A stretch of DNA of 64,000 nucleotides from the NCBI RefSeq assembly GCF_002835805.1, contig NZ_PISE01000006.1, positions 1 through 64,000 of the forward strand, written 5' to 3'. Made by a program: the position numbers and the translations under genes. Positions 36,940 to 46,475 of this stretch are shown in pieces. Positions within the stretch are counted from its first letter, which is position 1. Each line of letters starts with the position of its first letter. The notes beneath the pieces were generated by a model. The model saw nothing but the letters and a program-made list of their open reading frames with translations, was not told the DNA's origin and made no database searches. The DNA comes from Niallia nealsonii (GTDB taxonomy: Bacteria; Bacillota; Bacilli; Bacillales; Cytobacillaceae).

Positions 36940-37170
36940 TTATCGATTACTTATGTAATTAACAGCATCACCTACTGTAGCAATCTTTTCAGCGTCGTCG
37001 TCAGAGATTTCCATGTCAAACTCATCTTCTAATTCCATAACAAGTTCCACTACATCAAGAGAATCTGCACCTAAATCATCTTTAAAAGAAGCTTCAAGTG
37101 TTACTTCAGATTCTTCTACACCAAGACGATCAACAACGATTTTTGTTACACGTTCTAAAACATCTGCCAT
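36940..37170 (-). CDS. acpP: Acyl carrier protein
   Basis: ACP (76 residues) carries growing fatty acids on a phosphopantetheine arm attached to S37 in [12 protein letters not shown]. The acidic helix [20 protein letters not shown] is typical. The ATG at 37170 is nearest to GGGAGGTG; a GTG three codons upstream belongs to that ribosome site. It is the last gene of fapR-plsX-fabD-fabG-acpP and also has a promoter candidate of its own. Confidence 0.98.
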   Translation of the reverse strand: MADVLERVTKIVVDRLGVEESEVTLEASFKDDLGADSLDVVELVMELEDEFDMEISDDDAEKIATVGDAVNYISNR

Positions 37171-37192
37171 TCTTTTCACCTCCCCTCAATGC

Positions 37193-37221
37193 ATTATAGT
37201 GTATTTTCGCCAAATAATAAA
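37193..37221 (-). promoter_or_regulatory. Candidate promoter of acpP
   Basis: A perfect TATAAT (37193-37198) is 17 bases from TTTATT (37216-37221) on the minus strand, in the 106-base gap between fabG and acpP. Confidence 0.5.
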
Positions 37222-37276
37222 TGCTCTTTTTTTTACAGTTGCATTAAATCAGCAAAAATCTAAAATTAAATTTGTT

Positions 37277-38020
37277 TTACATATACATACCGCCATCTAT
37301 ATGCAGAGTCTGGCCTGTAATATACCCGCTTTCTTCCGATGCTAAAAATACAACAGCATTTGCGATATCTTCTGGATTGCCAAATGCCCCTAACGGAATT
37401 TGGCCAAGCATCGCCTGTTTTACTTCATCTGTCAGTTTATCTGTCATATCTGTTGTAATAAAACCTGGGGCAATTGCATTAACGGTAATATTTCTTTGCG
37501 CCAATTCTTTTGCAGTTGTTTTTGTAAAGCCGATTACTCCTGCTTTTGCTGCCACATAGTTTGCTTGACCAGGATTGCCTGTAACGCCTACAATGGAAGT
37601 AATATTAATAATTCGGCCTTTTCTTTGTTTCATCATTGGACGAGTAACTGCTTTTGTGCAAAGAAATACTCCTTTTAAGTTCGTATTAATAACATCGTCC
37701 CATTCTGTTTCTTTCATGCGCATTAATAAATTATCTTTTGTAATGCCTGCATTATTCACGAGAATATCAATCGTGCCAAATGCATCAAGCGTTGTTTTTA
37801 TCATTTGGCTAACGGAATCTGCATTTGCCACATCACATTGAATGACAACAGCTTCTCTTCCTAAGCTTTTAATTTCTGCTACTACTTCATTAGCGCGATC
37901 TACGCTTCCTGCATAGTTTACAGCAATATTTGCTCCTTGTTTTGCAAGTTCAATGGCAATGGATTTGCCGATACCGCGGGAGGCTCCTGTAACTAGTGCT
38001 ACTTTTCCTTGTAGTTTCAT
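37277..38020 (-). CDS. fabG: 3-oxoacyl-ACP reductase FabG
   Basis: FabG (247 residues) is the NADPH-dependent short-chain reductase of type II fatty acid synthesis. The cofactor loop [10 protein letters not shown] is at residues 11-20 and the catalytic set S142, Y155, K159 (TSIVG, NYVAAK) is complete. The C-terminus HIDGGMYM is the family ending. It starts one base after the fabD stop, so expression is coupled. Confidence 0.98.
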   Translation of the reverse strand: MKLQGKVALVTGASRGIGKSIAIELAKQGANIAVNYAGSVDRANEVVAEIKSLGREAVVIQCDVANADSVSQMIKTTLDAFGTIDILVNNAGITKDNLLMRMKETEWDDVINTNLKGVFLCTKAVTRPMMKQRKGRIINITSIVGVTGNPGQANYVAAKAGVIGFTKTTAKELAQRNITVNAIAPGFITTDMTDKLTDEVKQAMLGQIPLGAFGNPEDIANAVVFLASEESGYITGQTLHIDGGMYM

Positions 38021-38021
38021 C

Positions 38022-38966
38022 TTAATTCTCCTCCTTTAACACATTCGCAACAGCTGAACTTGTTTCTTCATCATAAACAGAGTAAATTTTCACTTTACGA
38101 TCTATTTTTTTGATTAAACCTGCTAATACTTTTCCAGGTCCAATTTCAATAAATGTATCAACACCTAAATCAATTAGCTTTTGCACAGAATCTTCCCAAA
38201 GTACAGAAGAATATAATTGCTCAATTAACAGCTCTTTTATTTCTTCTTTTTTGCTGATTGGGCTTGCTGTCACATTAGCAATAACAGGAATTTTTGCATC
38301 ATTCATCGTTATCTCATCCAAAACGCTTGCAAATTTGTCTGCTGCCGGCTTCATTAACTCGGAATGAAAAGGACCGCTTACTTCAAGAGGAAGCGCTCTT
38401 TTTGCTCCAGCTTCTTTCGCTTTTGCACTTGCAAGCTCCACACCTTTAGCTGTACCAGAAATGACAATTTGTCCTGGACAGTTTAAATTCGCAAGCTGCA
38501 CGTCAAAGCCTTCATTTGTAACCGTTTCCGTCACATGAATAAGTGCCTCCCGGTCTAATCCTAGAACAGCTGCCATGGCACCTTCACCTTGTGGAACCGC
38601 CTCTTGCATAAATTCCCCTCTTTTTCGCACAGCATACACAGCATCTTCAAAAGATACAACACCACTTGCAACAAGTGCAGAATATTCTCCCAAACTGTGT
38701 CCTGCAACATAATCAGCTTTTATGCCCGATTGCTCAAAATGGGAAAGTAGAGCCATACTTGTTGTAAGCAGTGCTGGCTGTGTATTATGTGTTAAAGTCA
38801 ATTCCTCTTTTGGTCCTTCAAATATCAATTCACTTAAAGGAAAATTTAATTTTTCATCCGCTTTTTTAAACAAAGCTTGTGCTTGTTCAAAATTAGCAGC
38901 CAATTCTTTTCCCATGCCTACCGCTTGTGAGCCTTGCCCAGGAAATACAAACGCAATTTTGCCCAT
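38022..38966 (-). CDS. fabD: Malonyl-CoA:ACP transacylase FabD
   Basis: FabD (314 residues) moves malonate from CoA to ACP for chain elongation. [15 protein letters not shown] opens the protein; the active-site serine is S91 in [10 protein letters not shown], and the catalytic histidine lies in SGPFHSELM. The oxyanion QPALL segment ([10 protein letters not shown]) is also present. It lies between plsX and fabG in the FapR-controlled operon. Confidence 0.98.
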   Translation of the reverse strand: MGKIAFVFPGQGSQAVGMGKELAANFEQAQALFKKADEKLNFPLSELIFEGPKEELTLTHNTQPALLTTSMALLSHFEQSGIKADYVAGHSLGEYSALVASGVVSFEDAVYAVRKRGEFMQEAVPQGEGAMAAVLGLDREALIHVTETVTNEGFDVQLANLNCPGQIVISGTAKGVELASAKAKEAGAKRALPLEVSGPFHSELMKPAADKFASVLDEITMNDAKIPVIANVTASPISKKEEIKELLIEQLYSSVLWEDSVQKLIDLGVDTFIEIGPGKVLAGLIKKIDRKVKIYSVYDEETSSAVANVLKEEN

Positions 38967-39035
38967 TCTTAATCTTCCTTTCTCTATTCGCCAATCTCTG
39001 TGGCAGTTCTAAAATCTGCCGATAGAAATTCTTTT

Positions 39036-40016
39036 TTATAATTCAATCGCTTTTTTTATTGTTGTTATCACTTCTGACTTTACGACATCTCTTGCTTGTC
39101 TAATCGCATTATAAATAGCGTTGCTGTCTGATGACCCATGTGCTTTTATCACTGGCGCATTTAATCCGAACAAGGCAGCACCACCATATTCTGAATAATC
39201 AAGTTTAGCCCTCAAACCTTTTAAATCCGGCTTTAAAACCGCTGCGGCAAGTTTTGACTTCATACTGCTCATCAACGTCCCCTTCAGCATTTTAAAGATG
39301 GAAAGAGCCGTTCCTTCAATTGATTTTAAGACCATATTGCCTGTAAAGCCATCTGTTACAACCACATCGCAAACACCACTTAACAAATCCCTTGCTTCTA
39401 CATTGCCAATAAAATTAATTTTTTCCTCTTGCAATAATTCAAATGTTTTTTTCGTTAATTCATTGCCTTTTTTTTCTTCCGCTCCAATGTTTAATAAACC
39501 AACTCTTGGATTTTTAATACCAAGCACGTTTTCCGTATAAATGCTTCCCATAATGGCATATTGCACTAAATGATTAGGTTTTGCATCCACATTCGCTCCT
39601 ACATCCAATAAGAGAAAACCATCTCCGCCAATTGTTGGGAGTGTCGGAGACAAAGCAGGACGTTCAATACCGTCAATTCGACCAACGACAAATAATCCTG
39701 CTGCCATTAAAGCACCGGTATTTCCTGCTGAGATAAAAGCATCTGCTCGTCCCTCTTTCACTTCATTCGCTCCAAGCACCATGCTGGCGTTCTTTTTTTT
39801 GCGAACAGCACGAACTGGCTCGTCTGTTGCCAAAATCATTTCTTCTGTATGTAAAATTTCTATTCTATTTTTATCCGTTAAGTAGGAAGTGATTTTCTCT
39901 TCATTTCCGATAAGCAAGATTTCGATATCAGGAAATGCTTGAACAGCTTTCATCGCACCTAATACAATTTCTTTTGGTGCATGATCTCCGCCCATTGCAT
40001 CAATTGCGATCTTCAT
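39036..40016 (-). CDS. plsX: Phosphate acyltransferase PlsX
   Basis: PlsX (326 residues; B. subtilis 333) turns acyl-ACP into acyl-phosphate, the donor for PlsY in phospholipid synthesis, and associates with the inner membrane face. [20 protein letters not shown] is the standard start and [16 protein letters not shown] is the core motif. The ATG at 40016 has AGGAAC nine bases upstream, and is preferred to one two codons earlier. It follows fapR by 19 bases. Confidence 0.97.
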   Translation of the reverse strand: MKIAIDAMGGDHAPKEIVLGAMKAVQAFPDIEILLIGNEEKITSYLTDKNRIEILHTEEMILATDEPVRAVRKKKNASMVLGANEVKEGRADAFISAGNTGALMAAGLFVVGRIDGIERPALSPTLPTIGGDGFLLLDVGANVDAKPNHLVQYAIMGSIYTENVLGIKNPRVGLLNIGAEEKKGNELTKKTFELLQEEKINFIGNVEARDLLSGVCDVVVTDGFTGNMVLKSIEGTALSIFKMLKGTLMSSMKSKLAAAVLKPDLKGLRAKLDYSEYGGAALFGLNAPVIKAHGSSDSNAIYNAIRQARDVVKSEVITTIKKAIEL

Positions 40017-40035
40017 AAACATGTTCCTGCTTTCT

Positions 40036-40599
40036 TTATTTTTTTACGCGATACATTTCAAATTCTCCAACAAAAACTAATTCTGCATTAACAAAGCTCT
40101 TTACTTCGACATATGTTCTGCCGGTCTCTGTATCTATATTTACCACTTTTGCTTTTGCTATAATTCTTTCGCCTAATTTAACTGATCTGGTAAAATGAAT
40201 ATTCGCTTTAGCAGTCAGAGCAAAATCATCATTAATAAGGGCAACAGCTAAGGAATTTGCTTGTGCAAATAAATAATGGCCTCTTGCAATGCCGTTCCGT
40301 TTAAACGCATGTTCTTCTTTCACTTCAAAAATCGATATAGCGGCATGATCCAGTTCCATATCGATGATTTCCCCTATTACTTCATCCAGCGGCAATGATT
40401 TAACTTCATCATCAAATGTTTTTTCTGCCACATTCTTTATTCGCTCTCTTAATTCCGGAATCGATAATTCCAAACGATCAAGACGAATGGTTTGTACGCT
40501 AACAGAAAATTTTTCCGCCAAATCTTCATCTGTAATAAAAGGTGTTTCTTTGATCGTCGTGACCAATAATGCTTGGCGCTCTTTTTTATTTCTTCTCAT
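40036..40599 (-). CDS. fapR: Fatty acid and phospholipid synthesis repressor FapR
   Basis: FapR (187 residues) represses the fap regulon and is released by malonyl-CoA. The N-terminal helix-turn-helix has [20 protein letters not shown] and the linker helix [16 protein letters not shown]; the C-terminal hot-dog effector domain has [16 protein letters not shown]. It is very close to B. subtilis FapR (188). The ATG at 40599 matches the family start MRRNKK. A FapR operator overlaps its own promoter, so autoregulation is likely. Confidence 0.98.
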   Translation of the reverse strand: MRRNKKERQALLVTTIKETPFITDEDLAEKFSVSVQTIRLDRLELSIPELRERIKNVAEKTFDDEVKSLPLDEVIGEIIDMELDHAAISIFEVKEEHAFKRNGIARGHYLFAQANSLAVALINDDFALTAKANIHFTRSVKLGERIIAKAKVVNIDTETGRTYVEVKSFVNAELVFVGEFEMYRVKK

Positions 40600-40619
40600 T
40601 TGCAACACCGTCCGTGATA

Positions 40620-40636
40620 TTAAGACTAGGTACTAA
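40620..40636 (-). promoter_or_regulatory. FapR operator
   Basis: Minus-strand TTAGTACCTAGTCTTAA closely matches the known FapR palindrome TTAGTACCTNNTACTAA. It begins four bases after the -10 box and covers the expected transcription start of fapR. Confidence 0.85.
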
Positions 40637-40640
40637 TAGT

Positions 40641-40669
40641 AGTATATAATTAAAAAAGGTAGATTGCAA
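40641..40669 (-). promoter_or_regulatory. Sigma-A promoter of the fapR operon
   Basis: TTGCAA (40664-40669) and TATACT (40641-40646) are 17 bases apart on the minus strand. The -35 box lies within the recG terminator hairpin and the terminator's T-run forms the spacer. Confidence 0.85.
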
Positions 40670-40692
40670 GGAATATTGCACCTACCTTTTTT
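40652..40692. terminator. Terminator downstream of recG (usable in both directions)
   Basis: AAAAAAGGTAG and CTACCTTTTTT form an 11-bp outer stem; TGCAA/TTGCA pair inside it. Both strands have a T-run. On the minus strand it ends sdaAB-sdaAA-recG transcription. Confidence 0.85.
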
Positions 40693-40748
40693 AGTATAGA
40701 CAAAGTTCATTTTGTTCACCTTTTCATAGGCTCTCTTACAATTGCCTA

Positions 40749-40864
40749 TTGATTGTAGGAAGAGGCGTTCGCTTTCCGTGAGGGCAAACGCCGAGTCGCT
40801 TCATCGCTTTGCTCCTGTTCAGATCAAAGCTCTGTTTCGCTAATCCCCCAGCCTCTCCAATCAG
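40749..40864. repeat. Dispersed palindromic repeat with imperfect inverted ends
   Basis: The left end TTGATTGTAGGAAGAGGC and right end GCCTCTCCAATCAG are near reverse complements. Inside are GGCGTTCGCTTTCCGTG, GGGCAAACGCC and GAGTCGCTTCATCGCTT, words typical of Bacillus intergenic repeats. The block is GC-rich against its surroundings and lies between recG and its terminator. Confidence 0.6.
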
Positions 40865-40920
40865 TAAAGTGTTCAAATCAACAATGAGCTTTAACATAGT
40901 CTTTTCATCAGAAAAACATC

Positions 40921-42969
40921 CTAATCCAGTTTTTCTCCTGAAAAAACACCTGTATCTGTTACATATTTTCGCAAGTTTTTATATTCCTCCCCTTCCCAAA
41001 ATACCGGAGAATCGATAAGCACTGCCGCATCATTTCTAGCTGTCTCCAGCGTTCTATAGTCATGGACCATATCTGCCATTTTAAACTCGGGCATCCCACT
41101 TTGCTTTTTACCGAAAAAGTCTCCTGGCCCTCTTAATTCCAAATCCTTTTCACTTAGCACAAACCCATCATTTGTTTCTGTCATAATTTTCATTCGCTCT
41201 TTGCCAACATCTGTTTTTGGATCGGCAATCAACACACAATAAGATTGGGCATCTCCACGTCCAACACGGCCTCTAAGTTGGTGAAGTTGGGATAGTCCAA
41301 ATCGCTCTGCATCATATACAAGCATAAAGGTCGCATTAGGCACATTAACCCCAACTTCCACAACGGTTGTACTGACAAGAACTTGAATTTTATTATCGCT
41401 GAATTGTTTCATCATGGCATCTTTTTCATCTGGATGAAGTTTGCCGTGCATCAAGCCGACTTGATAGCGATTTTGAAAAAACTGTGAGAGTGTTGCGTGC
41501 ACATCTACTGCATTTTGTAAATCAAGTTTTTCTGACTCTTCAATAAGTGGGCAAATAACATAACTTTGTCTGCCTTGCGATAATTCCTTTTCCATAAATT
41601 GCAGAATTCTTGTTAGCATATCATGTTTTGCCCAATATGTTTCGATTGTTTTTCGCCCTGCAGGCATTTCATCGATAATACTGACATCCATTTCTCCAAA
41701 AACAGTGATGGCAAGAGTTCTTGGTATTGGCGTTGCTGTCATAAATAAAACATCGGGATTTGTGCCTTTTTCCCGAAGGACTCGCCTTTGATTAACCCCG
41801 AATCGATGCTGTTCATCTGTAATAACAAGCCCTAACGCCTTAAATTCCACCTCCTCTTGAATTAGTGCATGTGTGCCGATTAACACATCAATCTTTCCTT
41901 CTTTGAGATGAGCCAACAATTCCCTTCTTCTTTTGCCTTTTACTGAACTAGTAAGTAATGCGCAGGTAATGCCAAAAGGCTCGAACAGCTTCTGAAGCGA
42001 CTCCGCATGCTGTTCTGCAAGTATTTCAGTTGGGACCATGAGCGCACCTTGAAAACCAGCTAAAATAGTTGCATATAACACAACAGCAGCTACCACTGTT
42101 TTTCCTGATCCTACGTCCCCCTGAAGAAGACGATTCATCCTATATGGCGATTTCATATCTTTTATAATTTCATTTACGACTCTTTTTTGTGCAGAAGTTA
42201 AGGGAAATGGCAAGGAGTCGATAAATGCTCTTAATTGATTAACATCATGATTTTGTGAAATTCCTTTTGAATGTTCTCTTTCATATTTTCTCAATCCTTG
42301 CATTTTCAGCTGAAACAATAAAAACTCTTCATACACAAATCGGCGTCTTGCTTGCTTTAGCTCTTCCCTGTCTTTAGGAAAGTGAATAATGCGCAACGCC
42401 TCTTTTCTTCTAAGAAGACGATATTTGGTCAATAAAGAATCGGGGAAAATTTCTTCTACTTCCCCTTCATATTGGGATAATGCATTGGAAATAAATTTTC
42501 TTAGTCCTTTTACCGTAATGCTTCCTTTTACTGTATATACCGGCTCAAAATCCTGTGCTTTTTGATTGCTGCCAATCTGCAAGTGATTCGCAGTAATTGT
42601 TTGTCTATGCTGGTCCCACTTGCCAGTAACAGTAATTAGTTCATTTACAGCTAATTTACTTTTTAAATAATGCTGATTAAAAAAAACAACACTTATTAAA
42701 TAGTTCTCTACTAATAGCTTAATGGTTAAACGGGATCTTTTTTTTCCGTAAAAAACAAGGGATGGTTCACTATGAACCTTCCCTTCTACCGTCACTTTTT
42801 CTTCATGTTTGATCTCTTCTAAATTACGCAGCCGATAGTCTTCATAACGATAAGGGAAGTATTCGAGCAAATCATAAATCGTATCAATATTCATTTCTTC
42901 TAACTGCTTTTTTGTTTCAGGACCAATTCCTTTTAGCTTATCGAGACTTTTGTTTAGTTGTTCATTCAC
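40921..42969 (-). CDS. recG: ATP-dependent DNA helicase RecG
   Basis: RecG (682 residues with this start, the B. subtilis length) reverses stalled forks and processes recombination intermediates. The wedge/OB domain contains LRNLEEIKHEEKVTVEGKVH; the helicase core has LLQGDVGSGKTVVA, the box ITDEQHRFGV, ATPIPRTLA and the VVEVGVNVPNATFM and QLHQLRGRVGRG motifs. The start is set at a GTG (42969), one base after the sdaAA stop, because NEQLNKSLDKLKGIGP fits the family; a TTG at 42990 is possible. Confidence 0.96.
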   Translation of the reverse strand: MNEQLNKSLDKLKGIGPETKKQLEEMNIDTIYDLLEYFPYRYEDYRLRNLEEIKHEEKVTVEGKVHSEPSLVFYGKKRSRLTIKLLVENYLISVVFFNQHYLKSKLAVNELITVTGKWDQHRQTITANHLQIGSNQKAQDFEPVYTVKGSITVKGLRKFISNALSQYEGEVEEIFPDSLLTKYRLLRRKEALRIIHFPKDREELKQARRRFVYEEFLLFQLKMQGLRKYEREHSKGISQNHDVNQLRAFIDSLPFPLTSAQKRVVNEIIKDMKSPYRMNRLLQGDVGSGKTVVAAVVLYATILAGFQGALMVPTEILAEQHAESLQKLFEPFGITCALLTSSVKGKRRRELLAHLKEGKIDVLIGTHALIQEEVEFKALGLVITDEQHRFGVNQRRVLREKGTNPDVLFMTATPIPRTLAITVFGEMDVSIIDEMPAGRKTIETYWAKHDMLTRILQFMEKELSQGRQSYVICPLIEESEKLDLQNAVDVHATLSQFFQNRYQVGLMHGKLHPDEKDAMMKQFSDNKIQVLVSTTVVEVGVNVPNATFMLVYDAERFGLSQLHQLRGRVGRGDAQSYCVLIADPKTDVGKERMKIMTETNDGFVLSEKDLELRGPGDFFGKKQSGMPEFKMADMVHDYRTLETARNDAAVLIDSPVFWEGEEYKNLRKYVTDTGVFSGEKLD

Positions 42970-42970
42970 C

Positions 42971-43849
42971 TTATAATGCAGCTTTACCAAAGATTTCTGC
43001 TTCTAGTTTCCGTGCAGTTGGTGTTGCCGCCAACCCTCCTTGTGCAGTTTCTTTTAACGAGTTCGGCATCGATTGTCCAATACGGTACATGCTGTCAATT
43101 ACTTCATCACAAGGAATGCGGCTTGTAATGCCTGCAAGAGCCATATCTGCTGCTATCATGGCATTTGCTGCCCCCATTGCATTTCTTTTGACACACGGCA
43201 CTTCTACTAACCCTGCTACAGGATCACATACAAGCCCTAACATATTCTTTAAAGTAATTGCCATCGCATGGGCACTTTGTTCTGGAGTCCCGCCAGCCAT
43301 TTCAACAATCGCTGCTGCAGCCATGCCGCTAGCAGAACCTACTTCCGCTTGGCATCCTCCAGCAGCACCGGAAATGCTAGCGTTATTAGCAACTATAAAA
43401 CCAAATGCACCTGCTGTAAATAAAAATGCCAACATTTGTTCTCTTGTTGGATTTAATTTATTTTTTACTGCAAATAATGTTCCAGGCACCACACCAGCAG
43501 AGCCAGCCGTTGGCGTTGCACAGATTGTTCCCATTGCTGCATTCACCTCATTTGTTGCAACCGCTTTGCTGACAGCGTCTAAGATAATTTCACCAGATAA
43601 GTAATTGCCTTTTTTTATATAATTCTGCAGCAGAACAGCATCCCCACCTGTTAATCCGGAATGGGAAGACACTCCATTTAACCCCCGTTCAACAGCTTGT
43701 TCCATTACTGTTAGATTAATATCCATTTGGGCGATAATTTCCTCTCTTTTTCTCCCTGTCACTTCGATTTCCTGTAAAATCATTAACTCCGATATCGGTA
43801 TCCCTTTTGTTTTTGCCATTTCCACTAATTCTGCCACATTACGGAACAT
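42971..43849 (-). CDS. sdaAA: L-serine dehydratase, alpha subunit (iron-sulfur)
   Basis: SdaAA (292 residues; B. subtilis 300) pairs with SdaAB to deaminate L-serine to pyruvate and ammonia using a 4Fe-4S cluster. Family motifs include TAGSAGVVPGTLFAVKNKL, GAAGGCQAEVGSASGMAAAA and the cysteine-bearing CDPVAGLVEVPCVKRNA. It follows sdaAB by 53 bases and is followed directly by recG. Confidence 0.96.
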   Translation of the reverse strand: MFRNVAELVEMAKTKGIPISELMILQEIEVTGRKREEIIAQMDINLTVMEQAVERGLNGVSSHSGLTGGDAVLLQNYIKKGNYLSGEIILDAVSKAVATNEVNAAMGTICATPTAGSAGVVPGTLFAVKNKLNPTREQMLAFLFTAGAFGFIVANNASISGAAGGCQAEVGSASGMAAAAIVEMAGGTPEQSAHAMAITLKNMLGLVCDPVAGLVEVPCVKRNAMGAANAMIAADMALAGITSRIPCDEVIDSMYRIGQSMPNSLKETAQGGLAATPTARKLEAEIFGKAAL

Positions 43850-43902
43850 ATCAGATTCCTCCCTTTCTCCCTAATCATTAAGATAAATATCAAACTTCTC
43901 TA

Positions 43903-44565
43903 TTATTCGACTATTGTCGTTACTTTCTCAATTGCCTCCAGGCTTTCAATTTCTTTTAAAATCACTTCATCTATATTTTGATCCACCTCAATTGTCATAA
44001 GAGCAAGCATGCCTTTTTCTTTCCGGCTTACTTCCATATGTCCAATATTGATTTCATATTTTGCTAAAATATTAGATACTTTTGCAATCGCACCAAACTT
44101 ATCATTATGAACAACCAATATTGCTGGATGATGTCCAGATAATCTCAGTTTAAAACCATTTAGTTCTGTTATCTCTATTTTTCCTCCGCCTATAGAGATG
44201 CCCACAAGCTCCAGTTCTCCTTGATCGTCTGATAAAACAATTTTTGCTGTATTTGGATGTTCAGGAATTGCCTCTTCTACATGAAAAGATACTTCCATCC
44301 CAAGATTTTTGGCTAGGTGCAGCGAGTTTTTAATTCTTTCGTCAAATGTATCAAAATCAAGTAACCCACCAACAATCGCCACATCTGTTCCATGACCTTT
44401 ATATGTTTGTGCAAAGGAACCATATAAATGAATCGATGCTGTTTTAGGCTGTCGATCAAAAAGGTTTCTTGCCACTCTGCCAATTCTGGCCGCTCCTGCT
44501 GTATGAGAGCTTGAAGGACCAATCATCACAGGCCCGATAATATCAAAAACACTTTTAAATTTCAT
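43903..44565 (-). CDS. sdaAB: L-serine dehydratase, beta subunit
   Basis: SdaAB (220 residues, the B. subtilis length) carries FDIIGPVMIGPSSSHTAGAA at its start and a C-terminal ACT-type domain (HPAILVVHNDKFGAIAKVSN) likely to sense serine. The ATG at 44565 gives the family N-terminus MKFKSVFD; the ribosome site GAGGGGG is rather far upstream. A promoter candidate and the fakA terminator lie before it. Confidence 0.95.
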   Translation of the reverse strand: MKFKSVFDIIGPVMIGPSSSHTAGAARIGRVARNLFDRQPKTASIHLYGSFAQTYKGHGTDVAIVGGLLDFDTFDERIKNSLHLAKNLGMEVSFHVEEAIPEHPNTAKIVLSDDQGELELVGISIGGGKIEITELNGFKLRLSGHHPAILVVHNDKFGAIAKVSNILAKYEINIGHMEVSRKEKGMLALMTIEVDQNIDEVILKEIESLEAIEKVTTIVE

Positions 44566-44636
44566 TCTCAGATACGTCCCCCTCTTAATTTGCTTCACTA
44601 TTTATTATCGCAAACCATTAATTTTTATGTTATATC

Positions 44637-44665
44637 ATTATATTAATATAAAATCGTTTTTTAAA
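44637..44665 (-). promoter_or_regulatory. Candidate promoter of sdaAB-sdaAA-recG
   Basis: TTTAAA (44660-44665) and a perfect TATAAT (44637-44642) are 17 bases apart on the minus strand, between the fakA terminator and sdaAB. The area is very AT-rich. Confidence 0.45.
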
Positions 44666-44732
44666 TAACCATTTTCCATCTTACCACATGATTTTAGATT
44701 ATAACGTTTTTCTTTATTTCTCAAAAAACAAA

Positions 44733-44764
44733 AAACTGCATGCTCATATTTAAGCATGCAGTTT
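44733..44764 (-). terminator. Terminator of yloU-fakA
   Basis: AAACTGCATGC and GCATGCAGTTT form a perfect 11-bp stem with a ten-base loop; the minus strand continues in TTTTTTGTTTTTTG. It is 11 bases after the fakA stop. Confidence 0.92.
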
Positions 44765-44775
44765 ACATAAATTAA

Positions 44776-46458
44776 TTATTCGATAGAAAAAATAAACGCA
44801 TATAAAGGTTGATTTCCATCATGAATTTCTACTTCAACATCAGAGAATTCTTCTTCTACAAAGGAAGCAAGTGCTGCTACATCTTCATCAGATGCATCTT
44901 CCCCTTTAATAATCGTTAAAATTTCTGCATCTTCATTTATCATCGAAGTTAATAATTTTTGTGCAGATTCAAGCTTTTTTTTGCTTTTTACAACAATCTT
45001 GCCATCTGCTATCCCCATAAAATCGCCTGTTTCAATAGCAAGGCCATCAATATTTGTATCCCTGACAGCATATGTTATCTGTCCTGTTTTTACATGTTCC
45101 ATTGCGCTTGTCATGCTTTTTGTATTGGCATCCATTTTTGTTGCACTTGGATTAAACGCAAGAAGCGCCGCCATCCCTTGTGGCACCGTTTTAGAAGGGA
45201 TTACAACGACATGATCGCCCAGTACATCAACTGCTTGTTCTGCTGCCATAATAATATTTTTATTATTTGGAAGAATAAACACTTTTTTTGCATGCACTTT
45301 TTGAATGGCATTGACAATATCCTCCGTACTTGGATTCATTGTTTGTCCACCTTCAATTACATAATGAGCACCGATGCTTTTAAACAGTTCTGCAATTCCT
45401 GAGCCCATTGAAACCGTTACGATTCCATATTCCTTTTGTTCCTTTGGAGCTGAATATGCTGCTGTTGCTTCTTTTTCTGCATTTTCCACTAATGTGCTGT
45501 GCTGTTCGCGCATATTTTCAATTTTCATTTTTATCAGATTGCCGTATTTTTGGCCGTACGTTAATACTTCGCCAGGCACATTGGAGTGAATATGTATTTT
45601 CACCATTTCATCATCTGCAATTACTAAAAGAGAATCTCCATATGAACTTAAATCTTTTCTAAATTCTTCTTCAGAAAAAGGTTTATTTCCTAACTTTTCT
45701 TGTTCTAAACGAACCATAAACTCTGTGCAATAGCCAAATTCAATATCGTCTGTATTAATCACACTATGAACATTTTTATGATGCTCTGCATTAACAAGCT
45801 CATTCATGGAAACAACCGCTTTCACAGTATCAGGCAGTTTTTCCCCTTTAAGTTCTGCAAGAAATCCTTCGTACACAAACACAAGGCCTTGGCCTCCACT
45901 GTCTACTACTCCCACTTCTTTTAAAACAGGAAGCAAATCTGGAGTGCGATTTAACGATGCATTCGCTTCTTTTACCACTTCTTCCAATATCGTGATGATA
46001 TCATCATGTTGTTCAGCTGCTTGAAGCCCTTTTTTTGCAGCGTCTTTTGCAACTGTTAAAATCGTTCCTTCAACAGGCTTCATTACTGCTTTATAAGCTG
46101 TTTCCACTCCAAATTGCAAGGCTTCAGCAAAATCTTTGCCTGTAATGCTTTCCTTTTGTTCAATCGATTTAGAAAATCCACGGAACAATTGCGAAAGAAT
46201 AACACCAGAATTCCCTCTTGCTCCCATTAACAAACCCTTTGATAAACTCAGCCCTACTTTACCTATATGTGATTGAATATTATTTTGAACTTCCTTAGCA
46301 CCTGATGTCATCGATAAATTCATATTTGTCCCGGTATCTCCATCTGGTACTGGAAAAACATTTAACGCATCTACATATTTAGCATTAGAGGATAAATGGT
46401 TTGCTCCTTGGATAACCATTTCGGCAAATCTCTTTCCTTCTAAAACTGTAATCGACAC
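44776..46458 (-). CDS. fakA: Fatty acid kinase catalytic subunit FakA (YloV)
   Basis: FakA (560 residues) phosphorylates FakB-bound fatty acids to acyl-phosphates, feeding host or recycled fatty acids into the PlsX/PlsY path. The N-terminal DhaL-like kinase domain holds VDALNVFPVPDGDTGTNMN and MGARGNSGVILSQ with Mg-binding aspartates; the C-terminal DegV-like/EDD region holds SMGSGIAELFKS and FILPNNKNIIMAAEQ. Start is a GTG at 46458 with GAGGAGG nine bases upstream, immediately after yloU. Its presence near the fap operon is notable functionally. Confidence 0.94.
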   Translation of the reverse strand: MSITVLEGKRFAEMVIQGANHLSSNAKYVDALNVFPVPDGDTGTNMNLSMTSGAKEVQNNIQSHIGKVGLSLSKGLLMGARGNSGVILSQLFRGFSKSIEQKESITGKDFAEALQFGVETAYKAVMKPVEGTILTVAKDAAKKGLQAAEQHDDIITILEEVVKEANASLNRTPDLLPVLKEVGVVDSGGQGLVFVYEGFLAELKGEKLPDTVKAVVSMNELVNAEHHKNVHSVINTDDIEFGYCTEFMVRLEQEKLGNKPFSEEEFRKDLSSYGDSLLVIADDEMVKIHIHSNVPGEVLTYGQKYGNLIKMKIENMREQHSTLVENAEKEATAAYSAPKEQKEYGIVTVSMGSGIAELFKSIGAHYVIEGGQTMNPSTEDIVNAIQKVHAKKVFILPNNKNIIMAAEQAVDVLGDHVVVIPSKTVPQGMAALLAFNPSATKMDANTKSMTSAMEHVKTGQITYAVRDTNIDGLAIETGDFMGIADGKIVVKSKKKLESAQKLLTSMINEDAEILTIIKGEDASDEDVAALASFVEEEFSDVEVEIHDGNQPLYAFIFSIE

Positions 46459-46475
46459 TATTCGTTTCCTCCTCA

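Noticed and set aside
42912-43604. 230-codon plus-strand frame opposite sdaAA and recG
   Set aside because: It lies antisense to two well-recognised genes, reads as Ala/Pro/Ser-rich low-similarity protein typical of the reverse of coding DNA, and has no ribosome site.
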